From Lachnoclostridium sp. UBA5890 (GTDB taxonomy: Bacteria; Bacillota; Clostridia; Lachnospirales; Lachnospiraceae), in NCBI GenBank assembly GCA_002431395.1, contig DJEU01000025.1, positions 1 through 64,000 of the forward strand: a stretch of DNA of 64,000 nucleotides, written 5' to 3'. The notes beneath the pieces are model-generated. The model made no database searches. It saw only the letters and a program-made list of their open reading frames with translations, and had not been told where the DNA came from. Positions 21,551-30,452 of this stretch are shown one piece after another. A program made the translations under genes and the position numbers. Every line of letters begins with the position of its first letter. The stretch's first letter is position 1.

Positions 21551-24500
21551 ATGGCTAATGTAAAGCGAATTTACGTAGAAAAGAAAGAGGACTATGCCGT
21601 AGCTGCAAAAGAGTTGAAACAGGAGGTAAAAGAATACCTTGGAATCAAGGATCTTGAGCAGGTTCGAGTATTGATTCGCTATGATGTCGAGGGCATCCAG
21701 GAAGAAACTTACAAAAAAGCACTGGCAACCGTATTTTCAGAACCGCCGGTAGATTATGTCTACGAGGGAAGTTTTGAGAAAAAAGCAGGAGATAAGGTGT
21801 TTTCCGTTCAATATCTGCCGGGACAGTTTGATCAGCGGGCAGATTCCGCAGAACAGTGTGTGAAATTGTTGAATGAAAGCGAAGAACCGGTTATTCATTC
21901 TGCGACTACCTATGTTTTGTCAGGCAATATTTCCGAAGAAGATTTCGCCCGCATCAAAGAGTACTGCATCAACCCGGTAGATTCGAAAGAGACAGATGAA
22001 ACCATTCCGGAAACTTTGGTGACCAAATTTGAAGAGCCGGCAGATGTTAAGATTTTTGATGGATTTAAAGACATGCCGGAGAAAGAACTGAATGAATTGT
22101 ATCAGTCTCTTGGTCTTGCCATGACATTTAAAGACTTCTTACATATTCAGAATTATTTTAAAAAGGAAGAAAAACGTGACCCTAGTGTGACAGAGATCCG
22201 TGTGTTGGATACGTATTGGTCGGATCACTGCCGTCATACGACATTTTTGACAGAACTAAAAAATGTAACATTTGAAGAAGGCGATTACAAAAAGCCGATT
22301 CAGGACACGTTTGAACAGTATAAAAAGGATCATGAGGCAATTTATAAAGGAAGAGAGGATAAATTCGTTTCCTTGATGGATATTGCTCTTATGGCAATGA
22401 AAAAACTTCGTGCAGAGGGAAAATTGGAAGACATGGAAGTTTCGGATGAAATCAATGCCTGCTCGATTGTTGTTCCGGTTGAGATCGATCACGAAGATGG
22501 TAAAGGACCGGTTACCGAAGAGTGGCTTGTGTTCTTTAAAAATGAGACGCACAATCATCCGACAGAGATTGAGCCGTTTGGTGGAGCTGCTACCTGTCTC
22601 GGCGGTGCAATCCGTGACCCATTGTCAGGACGTGGCTATGTGTATCAGGCAATGCGTGTTACCGGTGCGGCGGATCCGACAAAATCGTTGAAAGAGACGT
22701 TGGAAGGTAAACTGCCACAGAGAAAAATCGTGACAGGCGCTGCCAGCGGATATAGTTCTTATGGTAACCAGATTGGACTTGCAACAGGACTGGTAGATGA
22801 GATCTATCATCCAAATTATGTGGCAAAACGTCTCGAAATCGGTGCCGTTATGGGTGCTGCTCCTCGTAAAAATGTAATTCGTGAAAATTCGGATCCGGAT
22901 GATATCATCATTCTTCTTGGTGGAAGAACCGGACGAGATGGCTGTGGTGGAGCGACAGGTTCTTCGAAAGCCCATAATACAGAGTCTATTGATACTTGCG
23001 GTGCAGAAGTGCAGAAAGGTAATGCTCCGACAGAGCGTAAGATTCAGAGATTGTTCCGCAGAGAGGAAGTCAGCCGTTTGATCAAAAAATGTAATGACTT
23101 TGGTGCCGGCGGTGTATCCGTTGCAATCGGTGAGTTGGCAGACGGACTGCGTGTGGATCTTGATAAAGTGCCTAAGAAATATGCCGGTTTGGATGGAACA
23201 GAGCTTGCGATTTCCGAATCTCAGGAGCGTATGGCGATTGTTGTAGATCCAAAAGATGTAGATAAAATGCTTGGTTATGCAAACGAGGAAAACCTGGAGG
23301 CGATTCCGGTAGCTGTAGTTACGAAAACTCCAAGACTTGTTCTTTCCTGGAGAGGAAAAGAAATTGTAAATATTTCCCGTGCATTTTTGGATACCAATGG
23401 AGCGCATCAGGAGACAGATGTAACCGTTACGATGCCTTCAAAAACAGAGAATTATATGGAAAAAGTGGAAGTAAAAGATAACTTTAAAGATACTTTCACA
23501 GACACATTAAAAGATTTGAATGTCTGCTCCAAAAAAGGATTGGTGGAAATGTTTGACAGTTCCATCGGAGCATCAACGGTTACGATGCCATATGGTGGTA
23601 AATACCAGTTGACACCTACGCAGACAATGATTGCAAAACTTCCGGTATTGGACGGAAAATGTGATACAGTTACAATGATGAGTTATGGTATGGATCCATA
23701 TCTTACCAGCTGGAGTCCATATCATGGAGCAGAATATGCAGTGCTTACCTCGGTAGCGAAGATTGTAGCAGCCGGTGGTGATTATAAAAAGATTCGTTTC
23801 ACGTTCCAGGAATACTTCAAACGAATGACGGAAGACAGCAAACGCTGGGGAGAGCCAATGGCAGCATTGCTCGGTGCTTACGATGCACAGATGAAATTCG
23901 GTCTTCCATCAATTGGTGGAAAAGACAGTATGTCAGGAACCTTCAATGATATTGATGTTCCACCGACATTGTGCTCATTTGCTGTAGATGTGGCTAAGAT
24001 TTCCGATGTTGTCACACCGGAATTGAAAAAAGCAGGAGATGTACTTGTATGTCTGCCAATCCGCAAAGACGCTTATGATCTTCCGGATTACGCTTATGTA
24101 CTCAACATGTACGAGACAGTAACGACACAGATGCGTGGTGGTCTTGTGAAAGCAGCCTATGCGTTGGAAGGCAAAGGAATTGCACAGGCGGCTGCGAAGA
24201 TGGCATTTGGTAATAAACTGGGTGTTGCATTTGAAGAGAAGGAAGCTGTTTCCACATACTTTGAACCGGCTTATGGCGATCTTCTTCTTGAAGTGGATGC
24301 TGCGGATGTAGAAAAAGTAGTTGCACTTGGATTGGATTACAAAGTAATTGGTAGCGTTACGGAAAAAGCTGAGTTTACTTACGGTAACGAGAGTGTATCC
24401 ATGGAAGAAGCGATTGCTTCCTGGACGCAGACATTGGAAAAAGTATTCCCTACCCGCTCCGGAGTGGAAGATAAGAAGATTGATACCGGACTTTATGATG

Positions 24501-25333
24501 CCAAAGAGATTTATGTGTGCAAGCATAAAGTGGCAAAACCAAAAGTATTTATTCCGGTATTCCCGGGTACAAACTGTGAATATGATACGATGAAATCTTT
24601 TGTGGCTGCAGGCGCAGAGACAGAGAGTATCGTATTTAAGAATATGACAGAGTCAGACATTAAGGATAGCGTGGATGCATTTGAAAAAGCAATCAATGAA
24701 TCCCAGATCTTGATGTTCTCCGGCGGATTTAGTGCCGGTGATGAACCGGATGGTTCTGCGAAGTTTATTACTTCGGTATTCCGCAATGAGCGCATCAAAG
24801 AAGCCGTTCATCGCCTCCTTCAGGAGAGAGACGGTCTGGCACTTGGTATCTGTAATGGTTTCCAGGCATTGGTTAAACTGGGACTGGTTCCTTATGGAGA
24901 AATCAAGACACAGAAAGACGATTCACCGACATTAACAACCAACAGCATTGGCCGTCATATCAGTAAATCGGTTTACACAAAAGTAGTAACGAACAAGTCA
25001 CCATGGCTTCAGAAGGCGACACTTGGCGGTGTTTATGCCGTACCTGCTTCTCACGGAGAAGGACGTTTTGTCGCAAGCAAAGAGTGGATTGATAAATTGT
25101 TCGAAAATGGACAGGTTGCCACGCAGTATGTCGATGTAAATGGCAATCCGACGATGGATGAAGACTTCAATCCAAATGGTTCTTACTATGCAATCGAAGG
25201 CATCACAAGCCCGGATGGAAGAGTGTTAGGAAAAATGGCACACTCCGAGCGTCGTGGCGATGGCGTTGCATTGAATATCTGCGGCGACCAGAACCAGCTG
25301 ATTTTTGAAAGTGGCGTTCAGTACTTTAAATAA
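21551..25333 (+). CDS. purL: phosphoribosylformylglycinamidine synthase, single chain
   Basis: 1260 aa. Catalyses the fourth step of purine synthesis: FGAR plus glutamine and ATP to FGAM. Here synthetase and glutaminase are on one chain, the type found in Proteobacteria and many Clostridia, rather than the split PurS/PurL/PurQ of Bacillus. Seen: N-terminal PurS-like part, the linker motif TYWSDHCRHTTF, ATP-binding KNETHNHPTEIEPFGGAATC, a second AIRS-like half, and a C-terminal class I glutamine amidotransferase with LGICNG (nucleophile Cys about 1101) and SHGEGR (His about 1168, Glu about 1170). Start follows TAGGAGAG. No purine riboswitch was seen in the 50-nt leader. Confidence 0.97.
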   Translation: MANVKRIYVEKKEDYAVAAKELKQEVKEYLGIKDLEQVRVLIRYDVEGIQEETYKKALATVFSEPPVDYVYEGSFEKKAGDKVFSVQYLPGQFDQRADSAEQCVKLLNESEEPVIHSATTYVLSGNISEEDFARIKEYCINPVDSKETDETIPETLVTKFEEPADVKIFDGFKDMPEKELNELYQSLGLAMTFKDFLHIQNYFKKEEKRDPSVTEIRVLDTYWSDHCRHTTFLTELKNVTFEEGDYKKPIQDTFEQYKKDHEAIYKGREDKFVSLMDIALMAMKKLRAEGKLEDMEVSDEINACSIVVPVEIDHEDGKGPVTEEWLVFFKNETHNHPTEIEPFGGAATCLGGAIRDPLSGRGYVYQAMRVTGAADPTKSLKETLEGKLPQRKIVTGAASGYSSYGNQIGLATGLVDEIYHPNYVAKRLEIGAVMGAAPRKNVIRENSDPDDIIILLGGRTGRDGCGGATGSSKAHNTESIDTCGAEVQKGNAPTERKIQRLFRREEVSRLIKKCNDFGAGGVSVAIGELADGLRVDLDKVPKKYAGLDGTELAISESQERMAIVVDPKDVDKMLGYANEENLEAIPVAVVTKTPRLVLSWRGKEIVNISRAFLDTNGAHQETDVTVTMPSKTENYMEKVEVKDNFKDTFTDTLKDLNVCSKKGLVEMFDSSIGASTVTMPYGGKYQLTPTQTMIAKLPVLDGKCDTVTMMSYGMDPYLTSWSPYHGAEYAVLTSVAKIVAAGGDYKKIRFTFQEYFKRMTEDSKRWGEPMAALLGAYDAQMKFGLPSIGGKDSMSGTFNDIDVPPTLCSFAVDVAKISDVVTPELKKAGDVLVCLPIRKDAYDLPDYAYVLNMYETVTTQMRGGLVKAAYALEGKGIAQAAAKMAFGNKLGVAFEEKEAVSTYFEPAYGDLLLEVDAADVEKVVALGLDYKVIGSVTEKAEFTYGNESVSMEEAIASWTQTLEKVFPTRSGVEDKKIDTGLYDAKEIYVCKHKVAKPKVFIPVFPGTNCEYDTMKSFVAAGAETESIVFKNMTESDIKDSVDAFEKAINESQILMFSGGFSAGDEPDGSAKFITSVFRNERIKEAVHRLLQERDGLALGICNGFQALVKLGLVPYGEIKTQKDDSPTLTTNSIGRHISKSVYTKVVTNKSPWLQKATLGGVYAVPASHGEGRFVASKEWIDKLFENGQVATQYVDVNGNPTMDEDFNPNGSYYAIEGITSPDGRVLGKMAHSERRGDGVALNICGDQNQLIFESGVQYFK

Positions 25334-25340
25334 AAAATAT

Positions 25341-25389
25341 CTATTCAGGACTTATATCCAAAAAGCGAATGTGGGCAAGTCCTGAATAG
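25341..25389. repeat. perfect 13-bp inverted repeat after purL
   Basis: CTATTCAGGACTT (25341-25353) and AAGTCCTGAATAG (25377-25389), 23-nt loop. No T-run follows. The arms resemble the ends of the miniature element at 60466 (ACTATTC-GGA / TCCTGAATAGT). May be a solo relic of that family, or a purL 3'-end hairpin. Confidence 0.6.
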
Positions 25390-25393
25390 TAGA

Positions 25394-26173
25394 TTACCGC
25401 ATTGATTTTCGGAAAGCACCGGGGGTAACTCCGGTGCTTTTTTTGAACTGCCGGATGAAGTGGTATACCTGGCTATATCCCAGTTCAACCGAGATATCAG
25501 CGACAGACATGTCCGTTGAAAGAAGATATTCTTTTGCGGTTGCAATCTTATTGTCAATGATATCTGATAGACACGTAGTGCCGAACGCTTTTTTATATAA
25601 AACCTGAAAATAAGCGGGAGACAGGGTGGTTTCTTTCGCAAGATCTTTTATCTTCCAATTTTTTGTCGGGTCAGCTAAAATTTTTTTTCGTATTGTAAGC
25701 AGATTTTCAAAATAAGGGACATGAGAATTCTGATAGTGTTCGGCAGACCAGGATTCCCCAATGCGCGCTATGAGAAGCATCATTTGATGATATTGAATAT
25801 CCAGGACATACTCGGTGGCTTCATAATATTCACGGCAGATAGCATGAATAATAGGATCAATAAAGTGATGATTGTTAATTTTTATAGGCTGATTTAAAGG
25901 AAAGTGCAATTTTTTTAAAAAGTCATCCGTATCTCTTGGGAGAAAATGAATATAGTCATCGCAGTACGGTTTTGTGACAGAAAGATATTTGTAAGGGGTG
26001 TAGCCGGATATGATCACGACGGATGGTTCTGTAATAGTGTACGTGTTTTCGCGCACTTGAAGCAAAGCTGGTGTTTTTATGTATAAGAGCAGAAAGTCAG
26101 CGATACCAGACATTCTGGAAATGGAAAACCCGTCCTCATGTATGGTGTTATAAATGGCATTGTGAATATGCAT
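25394..26173 (-). CDS. AraC-family transcriptional regulator
   Basis: 259 aa. N-terminal 150 residues form a cupin-like sensor (TPALLQVRENTYTITEPSVV). The C-terminal 100 residues have two helix-turn-helix units: NWKIKDLAKETTLSPAYFQV and MSVADISVELGYSQVYHFIR, followed by FKKSTGVTPGAFRKS, the classical AraC/XylS ending. The start at 26173 (minus strand) follows AAAAGGAGAG; a longer frame to 26242 has no site. It is divergent from the CE1 esterase and GH10 xylanase genes with a 131-nt intergenic region, so it likely senses a xylan-derived sugar and controls them; this is inferred from position. Confidence 0.9.
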   Translation of the reverse strand: MHIHNAIYNTIHEDGFSISRMSGIADFLLLYIKTPALLQVRENTYTITEPSVVIISGYTPYKYLSVTKPYCDDYIHFLPRDTDDFLKKLHFPLNQPIKINNHHFIDPIIHAICREYYEATEYVLDIQYHQMMLLIARIGESWSAEHYQNSHVPYFENLLTIRKKILADPTKNWKIKDLAKETTLSPAYFQVLYKKAFGTTCLSDIIDNKIATAKEYLLSTDMSVADISVELGYSQVYHFIRQFKKSTGVTPGAFRKSMR

Positions 26174-26304
26174 AATATCTCTCCTTTTCAAAATAATATG
26201 TGTATTTATTGCAATTATACGACATTGAGAAACAAAATGCAAGGATGTAAAATAGAAACAATAAAACTTGAAAGTTTATATTTAGAAAGAATGGAGAGAT
26301 GAAT

Positions 26305-27660
26305 ATGTTAACAAGAAAAACAAAGAAAGTGCTTGCTATCGTTCTTACTGGTGCTGTTGCTCTGCCGGGAATGACTTCTGGGACATTGGTTTCCGCAAAA
26401 GCAAAATGTACTGTAAAGAAGATGACACTTCAGGAAGGGGAAAAGAAAACAATTAAAATAAAAGGCAAGGTTAAAGGGGCCAAATATACATTTAAATCCT
26501 CAAAACCATCGATTGCCAAAGTGAATAAAAAAGGAGCCGTAACAGCGAAAAAGGCGGGAAAAGCAGTGATTACGATAACAGAAAAGAAAAAAGCAAAGAA
26601 AAAAACAATTGGTAAAGTAAATGTAATTGTAAAAAAGAAAAAAGAGACAAAGAAAATTGTGAAACCATCCATACAGCCGACAGAAACTCCGGTAGTGAAT
26701 GCCACACAAAGTCCGGTGGTAACAGTACCGAGTCCGAGTACACCGGCGGCCACGGCAACACCATCGTCAACACCGAGTGCGGAGCCAATTGTGACGCCGA
26801 CAGCGACACCAAAAACCACACCTTACAATGGACCGGTTGCGTCTTCAAAACCAAAATCATTTATTGATGAATCTTTCGATGTGCCAGAAGATTACGAAGA
26901 GGATTTGGATGGTTATACATATGCGGAACCGAAGACGATCACCTATTATTCAAAAGTGTCAGAAGCAGATAGAAGAGCAGTTATTTATCTTCCGGCAGAT
27001 TATGATACGAATAAAGAATATCCAATCATGTATCTTCTGCATGGCATCGGTGGAAGTGAAAATGAGTGGAAATCCGGTCTTCCGGAGTATATTACAGGAA
27101 ATTTGAATAAAGAGGGAAAAATTCCGGAAATGATCATTGTGTGTCCGAACCAGCTCGTTCAGGTGCCGGGTGAAAAAATGCCGGATAATTACTTAGACCC
27201 GGGAAGATTTGTTATGTTTAATCGTATGGTAGATGAACTGAGAACAAGTTTGATTCCATATATGGAGGAAAATTATTCCATTATGGAGGGACGCGATAAT
27301 CATGCGATCGCCGGTCTCTCAATGGGAGGAAGAACCAGTTTGTACTGTGGATTTTATATGTTGGATTACTTTAGTTACATCGGAGCTTTTGAACCGGCAC
27401 CGGGAATTCTTCCGTATAGTGCAGAAGAGGGATTGTTTACGGAAGATACTTTTAAGATACCGGAAGAATACCAGGACACTACACTTATTATGATCCAGCA
27501 GGGAGATAACGACAATGTAGTATCCGATAATCCAACAAAGTATCATAAGGCGTTAGAGAAAAATGGCGTACGCCATATGTTCAATAATGTGCCATATGGA
27601 CATGACTGGAATGCCTGGAGAGAAGGATTGTATAACTTTGCAAGACGAGTGTTCCAGTAA
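26305..27660 (+). CDS. secreted Ig-like/CE1-type esterase (feruloyl or acetylxylan esterase)
   Basis: 451 aa. Signal peptide at residues 1-32 (VLAIVLTGAVALPGMTSGTL). A lysine-rich BIG2-like Ig domain at about 35-113 (SSKPSIAKVNKKGAVTAKKA). A Thr/Pro/Ser linker at 115-175. Catalytic domain at 185-451: IYLPADYDTNKEYPIMYLLH, oxyanion region, nucleophile in GLSMGG (Ser339) and His in PYGHDW (about 433). This is the esterase D/CE1 fold found fused to xylanases, removing ferulate or acetyl from xylan. ATG 26305 has the right distance from GGAGAG; ATG 26299 is too close. Positioned 30 nt before the GH10 gene, sharing its design. No catalytic data on substrate. Confidence 0.88.
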   Translation: MLTRKTKKVLAIVLTGAVALPGMTSGTLVSAKAKCTVKKMTLQEGEKKTIKIKGKVKGAKYTFKSSKPSIAKVNKKGAVTAKKAGKAVITITEKKKAKKKTIGKVNVIVKKKKETKKIVKPSIQPTETPVVNATQSPVVTVPSPSTPAATATPSSTPSAEPIVTPTATPKTTPYNGPVASSKPKSFIDESFDVPEDYEEDLDGYTYAEPKTITYYSKVSEADRRAVIYLPADYDTNKEYPIMYLLHGIGGSENEWKSGLPEYITGNLNKEGKIPEMIIVCPNQLVQVPGEKMPDNYLDPGRFVMFNRMVDELRTSLIPYMEENYSIMEGRDNHAIAGLSMGGRTSLYCGFYMLDYFSYIGAFEPAPGILPYSAEEGLFTEDTFKIPEEYQDTTLIMIQQGDNDNVVSDNPTKYHKALEKNGVRHMFNNVPYGHDWNAWREGLYNFARRVFQ

Positions 27661-27690
27661 TTTTATAAAGAAAACAAGGAGGAAAAGGAA

Positions 27691-29349
27691 ATGAAGAAAA
27701 GAATGATTGCCAAAGTGCTTGTAGGAGTTATGTGCATGTCGACATTTGTTCCTGCCACAACTTGGACAGAGGCTGCAAAGAAACCGACGTTGTCAAAAAC
27801 ATCAATCCGGTTAGAAACCGGTAACAAGACTACACTAAAAGTAAAAACGGCAAAAAAAGCAAAGGTTACTTGGAAAAGCAGTAAAAAAAGCGTTGTTACG
27901 ATTGGCAAAAAAAACAAAAAATCAGCACAGATCATTGCAAAGAAAAAAGGAACGGCAAAGATCAGCTGTAAGGTAAAACAGCAGAAAAAGAAATTTACCC
28001 TTGTCTGCAAGGTAAAAGTAACAAAGGCAAAGAAGGAACCTATAAAAACGACTGCTCCGGCAGTTACACCGATGCCAAGTACAGCACCGGCGGCTTCCGG
28101 AACACCAATCGTTTCCGCTAAACCTTCTGCAACGCCGGAAGTTACGCTGCCGCCTTTGAAGTCGGACAGTATTTTGGAAAACTATGAAGATGTTTTTGGA
28201 CGTCTTGGAACCTGTGTAAATTATGGCTCAAATCCAAGTACGAGTCAGCTTCAGAATGAGAAGACACTGGCATTTGTAAAAAAACATTTTAACAGTATCA
28301 CGATGGAAAATGAGATGAAACCGGATGCGGTTCTTGGCTCTAAAGTGACAATGATCACAAAAGAAGAAGCAGAAAAACTGGGTTACATTATTCCTGATAA
28401 TTATAAGGAAACGAGTGTTCCAAAGTTGAATTTTGATCGAATTGACAAAATATTACAGACGGCTTATGATAATGGGCTTGGGCTTCGTGGTCATACACTT
28501 TTGTGGCACAGCCAGACACCGGCGTGGTTCTTTGGAATTGATTATGATGCCGGCGAAGATGCCGTAGATGAGGATACGATGGATGCAAGAATTGATTTTT
28601 ATGTATCGACCGTAATGGATCATGTAATGCAGAAAGAAAAAGAAATTGCAGGTGAAGCCGGTAAGATCGTATATGCATGGGATGTTGTAAATGAATATCT
28701 TCATCGGGGAAGAGCGTGGTCTCTTAACTGGACGAGTGTTTACGGAGATATGAAAGGAACGCCGTCTTATGTGAAACGTGCATTTGAGCGTGCTTATGAG
28801 ATGCTGGAAAAATATGATGCAACAGATAAAGTTACATTATTTTACAATGATTACGATACTTATTTTGAAGTAGAAGATCTTCTTGCCCTTGTCAATTTTA
28901 TAAATGAAGGGGAAAAAGCAAAAATCTGCTCCGGAATCGGTATGCAGAGTCATGTAGATATTAAAAGACCGACGATTGAAGAGTATGGTACAGCGTTGGA
29001 AAAATTTATGGCGGCAGGATACGAAGTTCAGATTACAGAACTCGACTTTACGATTAATTTCGATACCGATGGAACCGATAAAAAAGATCCTTCGTATGAT
29101 TACAAAAACGAAGGAGAAACGGTAGAAGAACAGGCAGCCTTTGTGAAAGATTTTATGGAGATGGTGATCGCAAAGCAGAAAAACCGTGACAAGACGATAT
29201 GCCCGAAGGGGATTACCGGACTCACGATTTGGGGACTTTACGATAGCATTTCCTGGAGAGGTAAGAGCCAACCATTGCTTTTTGGTACTTCAATTGATGA
29301 TCCTAAGCCGGCGTTCCAGGCGTTTTTAGAGGCATCACGTACAAAGTAA
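27691..29349 (+). CDS. secreted Ig-like/GH10 endo-xylanase
   Basis: 552 aa. Signal peptide 1-29. A lysine-rich Ig-like domain at about 33-112 (VTWKSSKKSVVTIGKKNKKS), then a Thr/Pro/Ala linker to residue 152. GH10 catalytic domain to the C-terminus: NSITMENEMKPD, GHTLLWHSQTP, acid/base Glu335 in WDVVNE and nucleophile Glu450 in QITELDF, then GLTIWGLYDSISWR. GH10 enzymes cut beta-1,4-xylan inside the chain. The basic Ig domain may hold the enzyme on the negatively charged cell wall (inferred). Strong site AAGGAGGAAAAGG. Partner of the upstream esterase under the AraC regulator. Confidence 0.95.
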   Translation: MKKRMIAKVLVGVMCMSTFVPATTWTEAAKKPTLSKTSIRLETGNKTTLKVKTAKKAKVTWKSSKKSVVTIGKKNKKSAQIIAKKKGTAKISCKVKQQKKKFTLVCKVKVTKAKKEPIKTTAPAVTPMPSTAPAASGTPIVSAKPSATPEVTLPPLKSDSILENYEDVFGRLGTCVNYGSNPSTSQLQNEKTLAFVKKHFNSITMENEMKPDAVLGSKVTMITKEEAEKLGYIIPDNYKETSVPKLNFDRIDKILQTAYDNGLGLRGHTLLWHSQTPAWFFGIDYDAGEDAVDEDTMDARIDFYVSTVMDHVMQKEKEIAGEAGKIVYAWDVVNEYLHRGRAWSLNWTSVYGDMKGTPSYVKRAFERAYEMLEKYDATDKVTLFYNDYDTYFEVEDLLALVNFINEGEKAKICSGIGMQSHVDIKRPTIEEYGTALEKFMAAGYEVQITELDFTINFDTDGTDKKDPSYDYKNEGETVEEQAAFVKDFMEMVIAKQKNRDKTICPKGITGLTIWGLYDSISWRGKSQPLLFGTSIDDPKPAFQAFLEASRTK

Positions 29350-29395
29350 AAATATTTTTGGGTTATGTTGTATAGGAAGGTATTATAAAAATAGA

Positions 29396-29470
29396 GAACC
29401 CTCTTTCTGCTTGAAACACCGTTCGAATTATATTATAATTTGAGGTGGAATACGGATAGAAAGAGGGTTT
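29396..29470 (+). promoter_or_regulatory. maf promoter inside a long inverted repeat
   Basis: TTGAAA (29411-29416), 17-nt spacer, TATAAT (29434-29439). The promoter is enclosed by AACCCTCTTTCT upstream and AGAAAGAGGGTT just before the GTG start. Read-through RNA from the xylanase gene could form the hairpin, ending in T5 and covering the AGAGGG ribosome binding site; RNA from the promoter itself lacks the left arm. Confidence 0.6.
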
Positions 29471-29474
29471 TTGT

Positions 29475-30062
29475 GTGGAAAAACGAGTGATACTGGCATC
29501 AGGTTCGCCACGAAGAAAAGAATTGCTGAAAATGATCACGGATTCTTTTGAAGTGCATGTTTCGGATTGTGAAGAGATTATTACGAGTGACGTGCCGGCA
29601 GAGGTGACGAAAGAACTGGCAAAACAGAAAGCGGAAGCGGTGCTGGAGGAGATTTTACAGAAAGAAAAAGAGTTTCTTGTAATTGGAGCCGATACGGTGG
29701 TCAGCCTGCAGGGGAAAATATACGGCAAACCTAAGGATAGAGAAGAGGCGTTTTCGATGCTCTCAAGTCTGCAGGGCCGAACCCATGAAGTGACGACAGG
29801 AGTGGCTTTGTTTTTGGTGACTGAGGGTAAAATGACGCAGTGCGATGTTTTTTCGGAAACAACAGAGGTAGAGGTGGCACCTATGACCGCAAAAGAAATC
29901 GAAGCCTATATAGAGACTGGTGACTGCTATGATAAAGCAGGGGCTTATGGCATCCAGGGGGTATTTTCCAAACATATCGCCGGAATAAAAGGTGATTATT
30001 TTAATGTGGTAGGGTTCCCAATACACCGAATTTACGAGGTTTTCAAAAAGGTTGAAAAATAA
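29475..30062 (+). CDS. maf: Maf-family nucleotide pyrophosphatase
   Basis: 195 aa. Maf proteins hydrolyse non-canonical or modified (d)NTPs such as dTTP/UTP analogues to NMPs. The family signature ILASGSPRRKELL is at residues 6-18, followed by E-rich VSDCEEI, GADTVVSLQGKIYGKPKD and GAYGIQGVF-K with the conserved Lys. The GTG start follows AGAGGG. Single-gene unit: own promoter, and the tRNA-Gly promoter begins 24 nt after the stop. Confidence 0.93.
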   Translation: MEKRVILASGSPRRKELLKMITDSFEVHVSDCEEIITSDVPAEVTKELAKQKAEAVLEEILQKEKEFLVIGADTVVSLQGKIYGKPKDREEAFSMLSSLQGRTHEVTTGVALFLVTEGKMTQCDVFSETTEVEVAPMTAKEIEAYIETGDCYDKAGAYGIQGVFSKHIAGIKGDYFNVVGFPIHRIYEVFKKVEK

Positions 30063-30085
30063 TTGAAAAAAATTCAAATTTTTCC

Positions 30086-30114
30086 TTGACTTTTATGTGA
30101 ACCTTATGTATAAT
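30086..30114 (+). promoter_or_regulatory. tRNA-Gly promoter
   Basis: TTGACT, 17-nt spacer, TATAAT. The leader then forms a 7-bp hairpin (TTGTCGC/GCGACAA) before the tRNA. Confidence 0.8.
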
Positions 30115-30150
30115 AATGATTGTCGCTGAGAGATACGGCGACAACAAAAT

Positions 30151-30223
30151 GCGCGAGTGGCTCAGTTGGTAGAGCACAACCTTGCCAAGGTTGGGGCCGC
30201 GGGTTCGAGTCCCGTCTCGCGCT
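30151..30223 (+). tRNA. tRNA-Gly (anticodon GCC)
   Basis: Acceptor GCGCGAG/CTCGCGC, D-arm GCTCAGTTGGTAGAGC, anticodon stem ACCTT/AAGGT with anticodon GCC, T-arm GCGGGTTCGAGTCCCGT. No CCA encoded. T-rich tail follows. Confidence 0.96.
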
Positions 30224-30302
30224 TCTTTTTTTTATATTTTTTTAGGCTGGCCATCCAGCAGATTCCCATTACAGATGAAAAATAAATAGGAGTGTCCAAA
30301 GG

Positions 30303-30331
30303 TTGAAAACGGATGAAAATTATTGTATAAT
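30303..30331 (+). promoter_or_regulatory. promoter of the Ig-repeat protein
   Basis: TTGAAA, 17-nt spacer, TATAAT; the leader to the start codon is about 115 nt long. The leader includes CTGAATAGTTAT, similar to one end of the element at 60466, but no partner end is present. Nothing else is recognised between 30224 and 30452. Confidence 0.65.
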
Positions 30332-30452
30332 AATTTTAACTGAATAGTTATCTATAAAATAGAATTATATCATAATTTTTGACACAAAATGCCGATAAAA
30401 TTTATATAAAGATTGAGGCTTTCAGCAAAAAAGCAGAAAGGATAAAAAAGTT

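Noticed and set aside
25415..25445. Terminator GCACCGGGGGTAACTCCGGTGC
   Set aside because: The hairpin lies inside the AraC coding sequence and codes the conserved STGVTPGAF stretch.
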